Positions 7,169 to 15,424 of a stretch of DNA of 18,551 nucleotides are shown in pieces. The translations under genes and the position numbers were made by a program. The stretch is taken from NCBI GenBank assembly GCA_044432865.1, contig JAWXUF010000021.1, positions 1-18,551 on the forward strand, read 5' to 3'. Under the pieces are notes generated by a model. It ran no database searches. It was not told the origin of the DNA and saw only the letters and a program-made list of their open reading frames with translations. The DNA comes from JAWXUE01 sp044432865. GTDB taxonomy: Bacteria > Bacillota_I > Bacilli_A > Acholeplasmatales > Anaeroplasmataceae. Within the stretch, counting starts at the first letter, position 1; every line of letters starts with the position of its first letter.

Positions 7169-7237
7169 ATATCATAGTCTTAGATAATTGGCTCTAAGGT
7201 AGAAACTTGACCGCCGTTTAGGTCGATTATACGATAT
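7169..7237 (-). promoter_or_regulatory. Purine riboswitch, guanine class
   Basis: P1 pairs ATATCGT with ATGATAT (7231-7237 with 7169-7175). Then come TATAATCGACC, L2 with GG, GGTCAAG, the core GTTTCTACC, a P3 hairpin TTAGA...TCTAA with CC in L3, and the J3-1 sequence ACTATGA. The C in ACT matches position 74 of guanine aptamers (U in adenine aptamers). The GG and CC fit the L2-L3 kissing contact. It should turn the permease off when guanine or hypoxanthine is plentiful. Confidence 0.93.
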
Positions 7238-7252
7238 ATGAATTCCAATATT

Positions 7253-7281
7253 AGAATATCACACCATTTAATTTGTGTATA
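7253..7281 (-). promoter_or_regulatory. Promoter of the purine permease
   Basis: TATACA (7276-7281), 17 bases, TATTCT (7253-7258) with an extended -10 GTGA. The predicted start near 7246 precedes the aptamer. Confidence 0.55.
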
Positions 7282-7304
7282 TATTTATTTTTAAGAAAGC
7301 GATT

Positions 7305-7343
7305 TTAATAAAAAAAGAAAACTACTTATAATAAGTAGTTTTC
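7305..7343 (-). terminator. Terminator of the 7381-8166 lipoprotein
   Basis: Near-perfect inverted repeat GAAAACTACTTAT/ATAAGTAGTTTTC (7317-7343) followed by a T-rich run on the minus strand, 37 bases after the stop. Confidence 0.92.
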
Positions 7344-7380
7344 AATTATTAATTTGAAGTTTTGTTGTTAATCTTAAAGA

Positions 7381-8166
7381 TTAAGCAGCAGAATTATCTT
7401 CTTCAGTTGTAGGTAATACTACAGGAGTAATTTCAGTTGATTCTTCTGAATTATCTAAGTTAGTATAAGTATAAAGCATTCCATCATAAACAACTTCTAC
7501 AGAAGTTAATAATTTTTTATTTGTTTCATCTTCATATAAGAATTTAACAGTCATTAAAGATGTTTTAACTGTAGTAGTTTTTTGATCAGCTGATTCATCT
7601 TCTGGATTTACGAAGAAATAAGTTTCTTCTTCTTTATCGAAAGAGAAATATTTTGATTTAACTTCGAATTTAGTGTTTGTAGAATCTTCTTGAACAGCAG
7701 TTTCTAAAGCAGCAAATGGACTTGCATATGCTAATCCAACATAATAAGATGCAATAGTTCTATATCCAGTATCAGCATAATTTACAGAAGTAGTATTTGA
7801 ATTTGTTGGTAAAGATTCACCCATAGCATATTTAGTATAAACAGTTTCCCCGTTAGAAGTACCTTTGTTGAAATAATTGAATGTAGTTTCACCAGTTACT
7901 TCATAAAAATAATTTTCGTACCCATCACCAGATGTAGAAGTATGAGATCCACTGATTAATTCGATTTTGTTTCCATCAACATTAAATTGTCCATAATAAG
8001 TATATGAATTATTTAATCTTACATCTACAGAATAGTTTGCATCGAAATCGTCCGTAGAAACTAAGTTACCCATTAAAGTATCGATTTCTTTTACACTACT
8101 TGATCCACAAGCAGTTAAGCTAGCAGCAGCAGTTACAGTTAAAGCTAATAATAATAATTTTTTCAT
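7381..8166 (-). CDS. Lipoprotein of unknown function
   Basis: I do not recognise a family. A lipoprotein signal peptide is clear: MKKLLLL, a hydrophobic stretch, and the lipobox SLTAC with Cys20, so the mature protein should be lipid-anchored outside the membrane. The mature part (about 240 residues) is acidic, rich in Ser, Thr, Tyr and Asn, and shows alternating hydrophobic patterns suggesting beta strands (SYTYYGQFNVDGNKIELISG, TYFFVNPEDE, LLTSVEVVYDGMLYTYTN). It ends in a low-complexity acidic tail (TTEEDNSAA). No HExxH, cysteine pairs or nucleotide-binding motif are visible. It is monocistronic with its own promoter and a strong terminator, and has a good ribosome site (AAAGGAG). Confidence 0.85.
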   Translation of the reverse strand: MKKLLLLALTVTAAASLTACGSSSVKEIDTLMGNLVSTDDFDANYSVDVRLNNSYTYYGQFNVDGNKIELISGSHTSTSGDGYENYFYEVTGETTFNYFNKGTSNGETVYTKYAMGESLPTNSNTTSVNYADTGYRTIASYYVGLAYASPFAALETAVQEDSTNTKFEVKSKYFSFDKEEETYFFVNPEDESADQKTTTVKTSLMTVKFLYEDETNKKLLTSVEVVYDGMLYTYTNLDNSEESTEITPVVLPTTEEDNSAA

Positions 8167-8225
8167 TGTAATTCTCCTTTTATTTTTTGTATTTTAATGT
8201 ACGCTTTTCAATAGCGACAAGGTAT

Positions 8226-8253
8226 ATTATACTACTTTATTTACAATTTTCAA
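8226..8253 (-). promoter_or_regulatory. Promoter of the 7381-8166 lipoprotein
   Basis: TTGAAA (8248-8253), 16 bases, TATAAT (8226-8231). The roughly 50-base leader contains a small CGCT/AGCG hairpin. Confidence 0.8.
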
Positions 8254-8295
8254 CACAATTTTACAATTTCATATAAGTTTCACATAGAAAGTGCA

Positions 8296-8331
8296 AAAAA
8301 AGGTAAAAAACGTGCTTTTTTTCAATTTTTA
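8296..8331 (-). terminator. Weak possible terminator after the PPC-domain gene
   Basis: AAAAAAGCACGTTTTTT just after the stop codon can form an A:T stem with loop GCACG. It lacks GC pairs, so termination is uncertain. It is the only candidate end for the addB operon. Confidence 0.35.
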
Positions 8332-8760
8332 TTAAATATCTAAAACGGCAATTCCTACTTCTTTGTCGAATTCTCTTGATATTTTTGTGTTATAAACTGT
8401 GATAAACATCTCACATACTATACTAATTGTAGCGTAATTAACATGTCCACCAATACAATTATTGTTTTTATCAGATAATGATGCATGTAAATGAATTGCT
8501 GTTTTGTTATCTCTTAATGACATATTACCGTCTAAAGATAATAACTCATATTCTTCTTTATATTCTATATTATTATATTTAATTTCGTTATCTTCTAAAT
8601 AAGCATAACCTAAAGAAATATCTGTTACAGCTCCGATAGCATTAATTTTACAAAATTTATTATCTACTTGATTATGGAAATTTGTTAGGGCGGTAATTAA
8701 GTTATCACCTTTTTTTAATAACACTACATAATCATTATCAGTTAGTTGTTTTATCTTCAT
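8332..8760 (-). CDS. PPC-domain (DUF296) protein
   Basis: A stand-alone PPC/DUF296 domain, 142 residues, the typical size. This fold also occurs in plant AT-hook proteins; the function of the bacterial single-domain forms is not well defined, and they are often annotated as DNA-binding. Matching blocks are the N-terminal VVLLKKGDNLITAL, the central INAIGAVTDISLGYAY, HLHASLSDKNNNCIGGHV (about 90-108; family pattern HLH...GGH), and a strand with EMFITVY. The HLH and GGH histidines could bind a metal, which is inference. Its ATG lies within trmD (23-base overlap), so it is probably translated by coupling as the last gene of the addB-addA-rimM-trmD operon. No AT-hook or signal peptide is seen. 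Confidence 0.8.
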   Translation of the reverse strand: MKIKQLTDNDYVVLLKKGDNLITALTNFHNQVDNKFCKINAIGAVTDISLGYAYLEDNEIKYNNIEYKEEYELLSLDGNMSLRDNKTAIHLHASLSDKNNNCIGGHVNYATISIVCEMFITVYNTKISREFDKEVGIAVLDI

Positions 8761-9463
8761 ATTCTTTAATCCATTCTTTTTGTAATTTAGTTAGTTCTAT
8801 ATCTTTTAATAAATCAGGTCTTTTAGAATATGTAGTAATAAATGACATTTTCTCTTTCCATTCATTAATTAACTTGTGATTACCATTTAATAAAACTTCT
8901 GGTACTTCTAAGTTATTATATACTGCTGGTTTAGTATAATTAGGATGTTCTAATAAACCATTAGAGAAAGAATCATTTAAATGAGATTCTTCATTAATTA
9001 CACCGTCTAATAATCTAATAATAGAATCTGTTATTAACATAGCAGGAATTTCTCCACCTGTTAATACATAATCTCCAACTGAAACTTCTTGATCAACTAA
9101 TGTCATAATTCTTTCATCAAAACCTTCATAATGACCACATAAAATAATAATATGTTCATCTTTAGAAAATTCATAAGCAAGTTTTTGATTATATACAACT
9201 CCTTTTGGAGTAGTAAGAATAGTTTTAGATTTATCTGACTTAATACTATTTAAACAATCAAATACAGGCTGACAAGATATAACCATACCTTGTCCACCAC
9301 CATAAGGAGTATCATCAACTTTCTTATGTTTATTTGTTGTATAATCTCTTAAATCAATTATATTAATAACAACACTATCATTATTAATAGCTCTTTTAAT
9401 AATAGATTCTGAAACAAACCCACTAAACATATTAGGGAATAATGTAACAATATCGATTATCAT
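8738..9463 (-). CDS. trmD: tRNA (guanine-N1-)-methyltransferase
   Basis: Methylates G37 of tRNAs with SAM, preventing +1 frameshifting. It has the SPOUT knot signatures: IVTLFPNMF at the N-terminus, DDTPYGGGQGM (about 50-60), CGHYEGFDERI (about 109-119), VGDYVLTGGE (about 128-137), and the C-terminal block SFSNGLLEHPNYTKPAVY. Length is 241 residues, as expected. The ATG overlaps the rimM stop (ATGA), giving translational coupling. The gene ends in TGA, beyond which the frame cannot be part of the family, so UGA is read as stop. Confidence 0.98.
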   Translation of the reverse strand: MIIDIVTLFPNMFSGFVSESIIKRAINNDSVVINIIDLRDYTTNKHKKVDDTPYGGGQGMVISCQPVFDCLNSIKSDKSKTILTTPKGVVYNQKLAYEFSKDEHIIILCGHYEGFDERIMTLVDQEVSVGDYVLTGGEIPAMLITDSIIRLLDGVINEESHLNDSFSNGLLEHPNYTKPAVYNNLEVPEVLLNGNHKLINEWKEKMSFITTYSKRPDLLKDIELTKLQKEWIKEYEDKTTN

Positions 9464-9945
9464 AATAAACCTTCAATCGGTTTAATAATAATTTTATCAC
9501 CAGTTAATTCAGTAAATTCATTAATAAAAGGAATTAGTTTTGTTTTTTCTTCTACAATTAAAACTAAATAGAATCCTTGAGGATACTCCCTAACATCTTC
9601 TACATTACTAATAAATTTATCGTCTACATAACATGGTAAACCAATAACATCTTTAATATAAAATTCATCTTTTGATAATTTAGGTAAATTAACTTCTTCT
9701 ACATAAATATCAACATTTTTAATATTTTCAACTTCTGTTAAAGAATTGAACTTATCAAATTTAACTATTCTTTTATCATCAGTACCTTTAATACCTTCGA
9801 TTTTAAGTTCAATTAATTCATCATTTAATTTAATATATAAAGAATGTTTGAAATTCTTTTTAATACAATCACTTTCACTTTTAACTTTAAGCTCTCCTTT
9901 AATACCGAAAGCTGTAGTTATTCTTCCTACTTTAATTAGTTCCAT
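9460..9945 (-). CDS. rimM: 16S rRNA processing protein RimM
   Basis: Assembly factor for the 30S head domain that binds uS19. The N-terminal beta-barrel begins with VGRITTAFGIKGELKVKS; the C-terminal PRC-barrel begins near FYIKDVIGLPCYVDD (about 97-110) and contains EDVREYPQGFYLVL and LIPFINEF. The length is 161 residues, normal. Its ATG abuts the addA stop (TAA ATG) with GAGGTGAAA as ribosome site inside the end of addA, and its TGA stop overlaps the trmD start by 4 bases. Confidence 0.95.
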   Translation of the reverse strand: MELIKVGRITTAFGIKGELKVKSESDCIKKNFKHSLYIKLNDELIELKIEGIKGTDDKRIVKFDKFNSLTEVENIKNVDIYVEEVNLPKLSKDEFYIKDVIGLPCYVDDKFISNVEDVREYPQGFYLVLIVEEKTKLIPFINEFTELTGDKIIIKPIEGLL

Positions 9946-12900
9946 TTATTTCACCTCTTTTAGTTCTTTATCTAATATTGATAATAAATATAATTCAATT
10001 GGTTTATCAGTAATAGTTTGTACATACTGTTTGTACTGATTTAATTGATCAATATATTCATTATGATTTGTATTCTTTAATTTATAATCAATAATATAAA
10101 CTTTATCATTAGTAATAAGAAGTAAATCTATAATACCATGAAAACTTTCATTATTATGTTCATAAATAAATTCTAGTTCTTGATAAAACTTTCCATCTTT
10201 ATTATTTTTAAATAAATCTAAATTTAAAATACCTTTAATTGTATCTTCTTCTAATTTATTTAAATTAAACTCACTATAATCTGGATTGTTTAAATCAATA
10301 GTTTCTAAAATAGCATGCATTCTTAATCCTAATGCAATATTACGTCTTAGATTTTCATCTAATACTTTATCTAACTCTTTTGATATTTTATGTTTATTAA
10401 TTAATTTAGCATTACTTTCTAAATCATTAATTAAAATATTTTTCTTTTTAATATAAGTTTTATAATCTTTACTTCTTTGTACAATATAATCTTTACTAAT
10501 ATTATCTAATGATACATTAGTAATACGATTATATATTTTATCAATATTAAAATATATAAATTGTTTAAAGTTATTCATTAAAGAAATATCTACTTCTTTA
10601 TCGTTCTCAAACGACTCACAAACAAAGAACATTTTTTCTCTTGCTCTTGTTAAAGCAACATAAAACAATCTTATTTTTTCACTAATATCTTCTTTTTTAT
10701 AATTATCAATAACTAAATTTTTAACAAAATTCGTTTTCATACCGTCATTGAAATATGGCGTAACAATACCATATTTTTCATTGTAAGAAATTAAATCATT
10801 TAATTCAAAAGTATTAAACTTCTTATGAAGACCTGGTAAAAAGATAAAAGGGAATTCTAATCCTTTTGATTTATGAATAGTCATAATCTTAACACCGATA
10901 TTAGATGTAGCACCACTTACTTTTAAAGCATAGTCATTAGATAGAATATCTTTAAAATAAGTATTAATCATATGAATATCATATCCTGATGATGATAAGT
11001 TATCAATAATATCATGAAGATATTCTAAATGATATAAACTATTTTTAATATTATCTAATTTAATAATTCTTTCATAAATATTAAACTTTTCAATTAATTC
11101 ATAATAAATCGCAAGAGGACTAATACTATTAATTTTATATTTAATATCTAAAATAGTATTACTAATAAATGTATCATTACAATCATTAATAATATCTTTT
11201 AGTAAATCATTATCATCATTATCAGTAATAAAACTTCTAGAAATACTAGCATAACTAAATTTATATTCATTACTTTTTTCATAAGAAACAACTAAATTTA
11301 AAAAATTAGAAATAACTTTTAAAATAACACTTGAAGTTAAAATCTCTTCTTTAAATACTGTAACAGGAATTTGAAGATGTGATAATACACTTCTAAATAA
11401 ATCAAAAGAACTTCCTCTATCAATTAAAATAGCAAAATCATTATAATCACAATTTCTTAATTTATTATCTTTACCAAGTACTTGTACATTATTACTTACA
11501 TATTCATTTATTTTATTAGCAATAATAAACGCTTCATATTCATCATTAGAATAATCTTCTTTTGTATAAGTTAAAAATTCCATATTATAAAATTTAGAAC
11601 TACTACTATCATAATTACCATTTCCAGCAACCATAAAATGCCCATCACGGTATTTTGCAGCACCATACTCCTGTGTCATTAAGTCTTCAAATAATAAATT
11701 AATATCATCTAGTACTTGGACTCTTGATCTAAAATTTTTCAATAAATCTATTCTAGTACCACCTTCATTTTTACCATAAGATAAAAATTTAGATTCAAAA
11801 TTTTTTGGATTTGCATTTCTAAAACGATAAATTGATTGTTTAATATCTCCAACACAATAAATATTATTATTTGAAATTGCTGTAATAAATTCTTCTTGTA
11901 AGTCAGATGTATCTTGATATTCATCTACTAATATTTCTTTAAATTTAGATTTCATATCTTTTTTAACAAGATCAAAATCTTTAACTAACCTTAATGCTAA
12001 TTTAGCAATATCATTAAATTCATATAAATCTCTTTCAAATTTAAATTTATTAATTTTATTATCAAACTTTAATAAAATATCAATTAAAACTTCATTATAA
12101 GAAATAGTTTCAATTAAACTATTATTTAATTCTGATTCATCTAAATAGATTAATTTAGAAATTAAAGTCTTAGCTTTTCCTTTTAGAGATTCATTAATAG
12201 CTTTAGCATCTTCATCTGGTTTAGATGCCATTCTTGGAAATTTGAATGAAGAAAAGAAAATTTTAATATCATCATAAGATTGTCTTTCACTACTAAAAGT
12301 TAATAATTCAGATAAATCTTTATTCATTTTATCATATCCATAACCCATTAATTCTGAAGTTAAATGATGAATACTTTTTAATTCTTTATTTAATAAAATA
12401 GTATATTCACTAATTAAATTAATTCTAGATTGTTCATTCATATTATTTTCAATATAACTATTTAAATAATCTCTTTTTAAATATTTTAAATCTAAACTAG
12501 AATTAATATTTAAAATAATTTCTTTAATAACTCTATCATTTTTAAAAGTAAATTTATTCATAAAATCAATAAATTTAGGATTTTTGTTTTTATATAATTC
12601 TTCGAATAATTCATTCAATAAATTTTCTTTATATAAAATCATCATACTACTATCAGCAATACTTATATTTCTTTTAACATTAACTAAATAATGATATTTC
12701 TTAACAACACTTAAATTAAAAGAATCAAATGTAGTAATGTATGCTTGGTCTAATAAATCTAATTGATCGAATAATTCTTCTTCAATTATTTTATTTCTAA
12801 CACGTTCTTTCATTTCAGCTGCTGCTGCTTCAGTAAATGTTAAAACTAATAATTCATCAATATTCATTTTAGCTAAATGTTTTGTAATTCTAGTAGTTAA

Positions 12901-12993
12901 TACAGCTGTCTTACCACTTCCCGCACCAGCAGAAACTAAAATATTTTGTCCAAACTCTTCAATTGCTTTTAATTGTTCATCAGTCCATGCCAT
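9946..12993 (-). CDS. addA: ATP-dependent helicase/nuclease subunit A
   Basis: Helicase-nuclease subunit of AddAB, which resects double-strand breaks for RecA. It is a UvrD-type superfamily 1 helicase with Walker A SAGAGSGKT (about 21-29), LVLTFTEAAAAEMKERV, Walker B DEYQD (about 355), GDIKQSIYRFRNANP, LLKNFRSR, MTIHKSKGLEF (about 705) and RLFYVALTRARE (about 785). A C-terminal PD-(D/E)XK nuclease domain shows GLRMHAILE and GIIDLLL...YIIDYKLK (about 965). At 1015 residues it is smaller than Bacillus AddA (about 1230) but all motifs are present. The start at 12993 (MAWTDEQ) is preferred over the ATG at 13002, because AAAGGAG is properly spaced only from the former. It overlaps the addB end by 14 bases. 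Confidence 0.96.
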   Translation of the reverse strand: MAWTDEQLKAIEEFGQNILVSAGAGSGKTAVLTTRITKHLAKMNIDELLVLTFTEAAAAEMKERVRNKIIEEELFDQLDLLDQAYITTFDSFNLSVVKKYHYLVNVKRNISIADSSMMILYKENLLNELFEELYKNKNPKFIDFMNKFTFKNDRVIKEIILNINSSLDLKYLKRDYLNSYIENNMNEQSRINLISEYTILLNKELKSIHHLTSELMGYGYDKMNKDLSELLTFSSERQSYDDIKIFFSSFKFPRMASKPDEDAKAINESLKGKAKTLISKLIYLDESELNNSLIETISYNEVLIDILLKFDNKINKFKFERDLYEFNDIAKLALRLVKDFDLVKKDMKSKFKEILVDEYQDTSDLQEEFITAISNNNIYCVGDIKQSIYRFRNANPKNFESKFLSYGKNEGGTRIDLLKNFRSRVQVLDDINLLFEDLMTQEYGAAKYRDGHFMVAGNGNYDSSSSKFYNMEFLTYTKEDYSNDEYEAFIIANKINEYVSNNVQVLGKDNKLRNCDYNDFAILIDRGSSFDLFRSVLSHLQIPVTVFKEEILTSSVILKVISNFLNLVVSYEKSNEYKFSYASISRSFITDNDDNDLLKDIINDCNDTFISNTILDIKYKINSISPLAIYYELIEKFNIYERIIKLDNIKNSLYHLEYLHDIIDNLSSSGYDIHMINTYFKDILSNDYALKVSGATSNIGVKIMTIHKSKGLEFPFIFLPGLHKKFNTFELNDLISYNEKYGIVTPYFNDGMKTNFVKNLVIDNYKKEDISEKIRLFYVALTRAREKMFFVCESFENDKEVDISLMNNFKQFIYFNIDKIYNRITNVSLDNISKDYIVQRSKDYKTYIKKKNILINDLESNAKLINKHKISKELDKVLDENLRRNIALGLRMHAILETIDLNNPDYSEFNLNKLEEDTIKGILNLDLFKNNKDGKFYQELEFIYEHNNESFHGIIDLLLITNDKVYIIDYKLKNTNHNEYIDQLNQYKQYVQTITDKPIELYLLSILDKELKEVK

Positions 12994-15325
12994 TACTATC
13001 ATCTCCTTTCTTTAAAAAATTGTTTTTATCTAATTTAACTTTATCTTGATGCTTTAAAAAACAAATACTTTCATATTTACAATAAGTACAAGATTTATTA
13101 TCATTACCAATAACTTTAGGATTAATATCAAATTTTAATTGTTCAATATTATCAAATGCATTTTCAATTAAATTTTCAACTAAATCAGCTAACTCATCAA
13201 ATTCATCAGTAGTCATTACTTTCGAATATCTTGATAATTCAGTACCTGCTGCATTAGTTTTTAATCCACTAATCATTTCACTATTTTGATAAGTTGGATC
13301 AAGTAAATCTAAATGATCTTCTCCTACTATATAACCTTTTAATTTTAATCCTTCTTTTAATTGTTCTTCTACACTCTTTTTACTATCGTATTTAGGAGGA
13401 CTATTTAATATTTGTTGTAGAAACATTCCTAATACAATTGGATTTTTAAATGAAGTGCTTTTCTTTAACATATATGCATAAATAGGTAATTGTAAATTAA
13501 ATCCATCAACAACATTATCTAATGTAGAATAAACATTACCAGTTTTATAATCAATTACAGCTAAATAAGTTTTATCATTAACTTCTTTATAAATAACTTT
13601 ATCTACAAGTCCAACAAATTCTCTTTTAAATACTTTTTCAGTTTCATATTCAACTTTTTCCTCAGGCTTTTCATTTGTTAAAAAAGTTAAAGAATTCATA
13701 TGTTTAATTATAGGAAGAGTATCAATAAACTCTTTTGATAATTTATCATAGAAAAATAATTCTTGATTAGTAGTATATTTACTTCTATTATTATTAATTT
13801 CTTCTAGGTAATCATAACCTTCATTATTTATATTTTCTAAAATTTCATGAAAGACAGTACCAGTTATATTAGCAAAGTTAGTATTATCAACTTTAATTTT
13901 TAACACTCTTTCTAAATAGAAAGCAAAACTACATTTATAATAAGTAGATAAAGATGTATAAGATAATTTAATTTTGTTATCTAATTTTTCTTTTATAAGA
14001 CTTAAATCAACTTTAGTATATTTATTGTTATATGATTTAAAATCATTCTCAATCAAATGATAATAATTATTTAAATAATCATCAAATACATCATATTTAA
14101 TAAATTCTTCTAAACTACAACTAGCTTTAAGTTTTGCATTTAAATTAGAGTATTCATTCTTATTTTCATAAGTAATAACATTCATATCTAAAATTTGAAT
14201 TAATCTAGATGGCATTACTTCTTTTGATTTAGTTGATTCCTTAAATGAAATAAAGATATTTTCAATATTAAATAATTTAATTTTAATACATTCTAAATCT
14301 AATTTAATTTTTGATAATGTAGTATCTAAATTTAATTGTGATGTAATATTATCAGATAAATATTGATCATCTTTAAATTCTTTAGGAAGAGTTTTATTAT
14401 TTAAATTAAGTACAAACACATAATTATCTTTAAATTCATAATTATAGAAATCTACAATTTCTAATGCATTATCATAACGTAATTCATCAAACTTCATTTT
14501 TTCAAATTCATATAAAAATACATCTGTTAAATCAGTATTAACATTTGTTTGATTATTAATTAGATTCACTATTTTCTTAACAATATCATTATTTGAATAT
14601 TTTTCTTTTAGTAAATCAATAACTTCAATTACATTTTTATTTTCATTATATAAATTTAAAAAATGATTAACAATAGAACTTGAAAGAATAGAATCATTCT
14701 TTTTGAAATTTATTTTAATATTATAAAATAAACTATATCTCCTTAATAAATGGATATAACTTGAATCAATATTTGTTAATTTAATATCATTTAAAGAAAC
14801 TCCTTTTTCAACTAAAGAAATAATTTTTTTAAATGTATTATCAACTTCTTCTTCAATACTATGATATTTAATAACATCTAATTTTTTCGGTTCATATGAA
14901 ATATTTATAATTTCTACATTAGTATATTTCTTAACCTCATTAATTAATAACATATCATTATTAGATAGTAAATATCCCATAACAACAACATTATGTCTTT
15001 TCAAATAAAAAGGGAAAAGATTATCAAAAGTTAATAAATTATTTTTAATTAATTCATTTTTTAATTTTCTTAAACGATCTAAATTTTCATGCGCTACTTC
15101 ATTATCAACATAATAAATATTAGATAACAAACTACAAGCAACACTATATTTTACGTTTAAATAATCACGAGTAAAAAGTTTAGCTTCAGTTTCTATTTTA
15201 AAAAATAATCTTTCTTTTAGTTGTTCTAATGTAATATAAAAATCTTCATTAATTTTATTTTCCTTATATAATTCATTTAGTCTTTTTTTCTTAAAATCAT
15301 CTGGACAAATAATTATTGTATTCAT
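12980..15325 (-). CDS. addB: AddB-like nuclease subunit (short form)
   Basis: Partner of AddA, expected to supply the second PD-(D/E)XK nuclease of the break-resecting complex. The C-terminal domain shows GTVFHEILE (about 489-497), GLVDKV, and IDYKTG (591-596). Four cysteines fit the AddB iron-sulfur staple: Cys465 in STYYKCSFAFYLERVLKI, and Cys746, 749 and 755 (C-x2-C-x5-C). The N-terminal region has no Walker A motif, so unlike Bacillus AddB (about 1170 residues with a GxxGxGKS loop) this 781-residue protein looks like a helicase-dead RexB-like version. RexB is an alternative name. It is the first gene of the operon, its ATG follows AAAGGAGATGATACT, and it ends in TGA inside addA. Confidence 0.88.
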   Translation of the reverse strand: MNTIIICPDDFKKKRLNELYKENKINEDFYITLEQLKERLFFKIETEAKLFTRDYLNVKYSVACSLLSNIYYVDNEVAHENLDRLRKLKNELIKNNLLTFDNLFPFYLKRHNVVVMGYLLSNNDMLLINEVKKYTNVEIINISYEPKKLDVIKYHSIEEEVDNTFKKIISLVEKGVSLNDIKLTNIDSSYIHLLRRYSLFYNIKINFKKNDSILSSSIVNHFLNLYNENKNVIEVIDLLKEKYSNNDIVKKIVNLINNQTNVNTDLTDVFLYEFEKMKFDELRYDNALEIVDFYNYEFKDNYVFVLNLNNKTLPKEFKDDQYLSDNITSQLNLDTTLSKIKLDLECIKIKLFNIENIFISFKESTKSKEVMPSRLIQILDMNVITYENKNEYSNLNAKLKASCSLEEFIKYDVFDDYLNNYYHLIENDFKSYNNKYTKVDLSLIKEKLDNKIKLSYTSLSTYYKCSFAFYLERVLKIKVDNTNFANITGTVFHEILENINNEGYDYLEEINNNRSKYTTNQELFFYDKLSKEFIDTLPIIKHMNSLTFLTNEKPEEKVEYETEKVFKREFVGLVDKVIYKEVNDKTYLAVIDYKTGNVYSTLDNVVDGFNLQLPIYAYMLKKSTSFKNPIVLGMFLQQILNSPPKYDSKKSVEEQLKEGLKLKGYIVGEDHLDLLDPTYQNSEMISGLKTNAAGTELSRYSKVMTTDEFDELADLVENLIENAFDNIEQLKFDINPKVIGNDNKSCTYCKYESICFLKHQDKVKLDKNNFLKKGDDSNGMD

Positions 15326-15344
15326 AGTATCATCTCCTTTAGTA

Positions 15345-15353
15345 ATTATATCA
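15345..15353 (-). promoter_or_regulatory. Promoter of the addB operon
   Basis: TATGATATAAT: a consensus -10 (15345-15350) with an extended -10 TG. No good -35 is visible. The start would be near 15338, giving a very short leader with AAAGGAG. Confidence 0.6.
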
Positions 15354-15380
15354 TAATATTATAAAATTTAATTAGTAATT

Positions 15381-15409
15381 TTGATATTTTATGTAATAAT
15401 ATATATAAA
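15381..15409 (+). promoter_or_regulatory. Candidate promoter of the lipid-anchored nuclease
   Basis: TTGATA (15381-15386), 17 bases, TATAAA (15404-15409). This would start transcription at or after the AAAGGGG site, so a -10 at 15394-15400 (extended type, TATG-TAATAAT) is an alternative. The region is shared with the divergent addB promoter. Confidence 0.4.
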
Positions 15410-15424
15410 GGGGAAATGATAATT

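Noticed and set aside
7294..7307. Possible CcpA (cre) operator, AGAAAGCGATTTTA
   Set aside because: Three mismatches to the palindromic consensus by eye, and it lies upstream of the riboswitch promoter's -35. Too weak to report.
8190..8208. Possible cre-like site TTGAAAAGCGTACA in the lipoprotein leader
   Set aside because: The spacing between TG and CG is one base too long for the consensus; it is better explained as a small leader hairpin.
9746..10039. Plus-strand open frame opposite rimM and the addA end
   Set aside because: It is the low-complexity mirror of AT-rich coding sequence, with no ribosome site or promoter.
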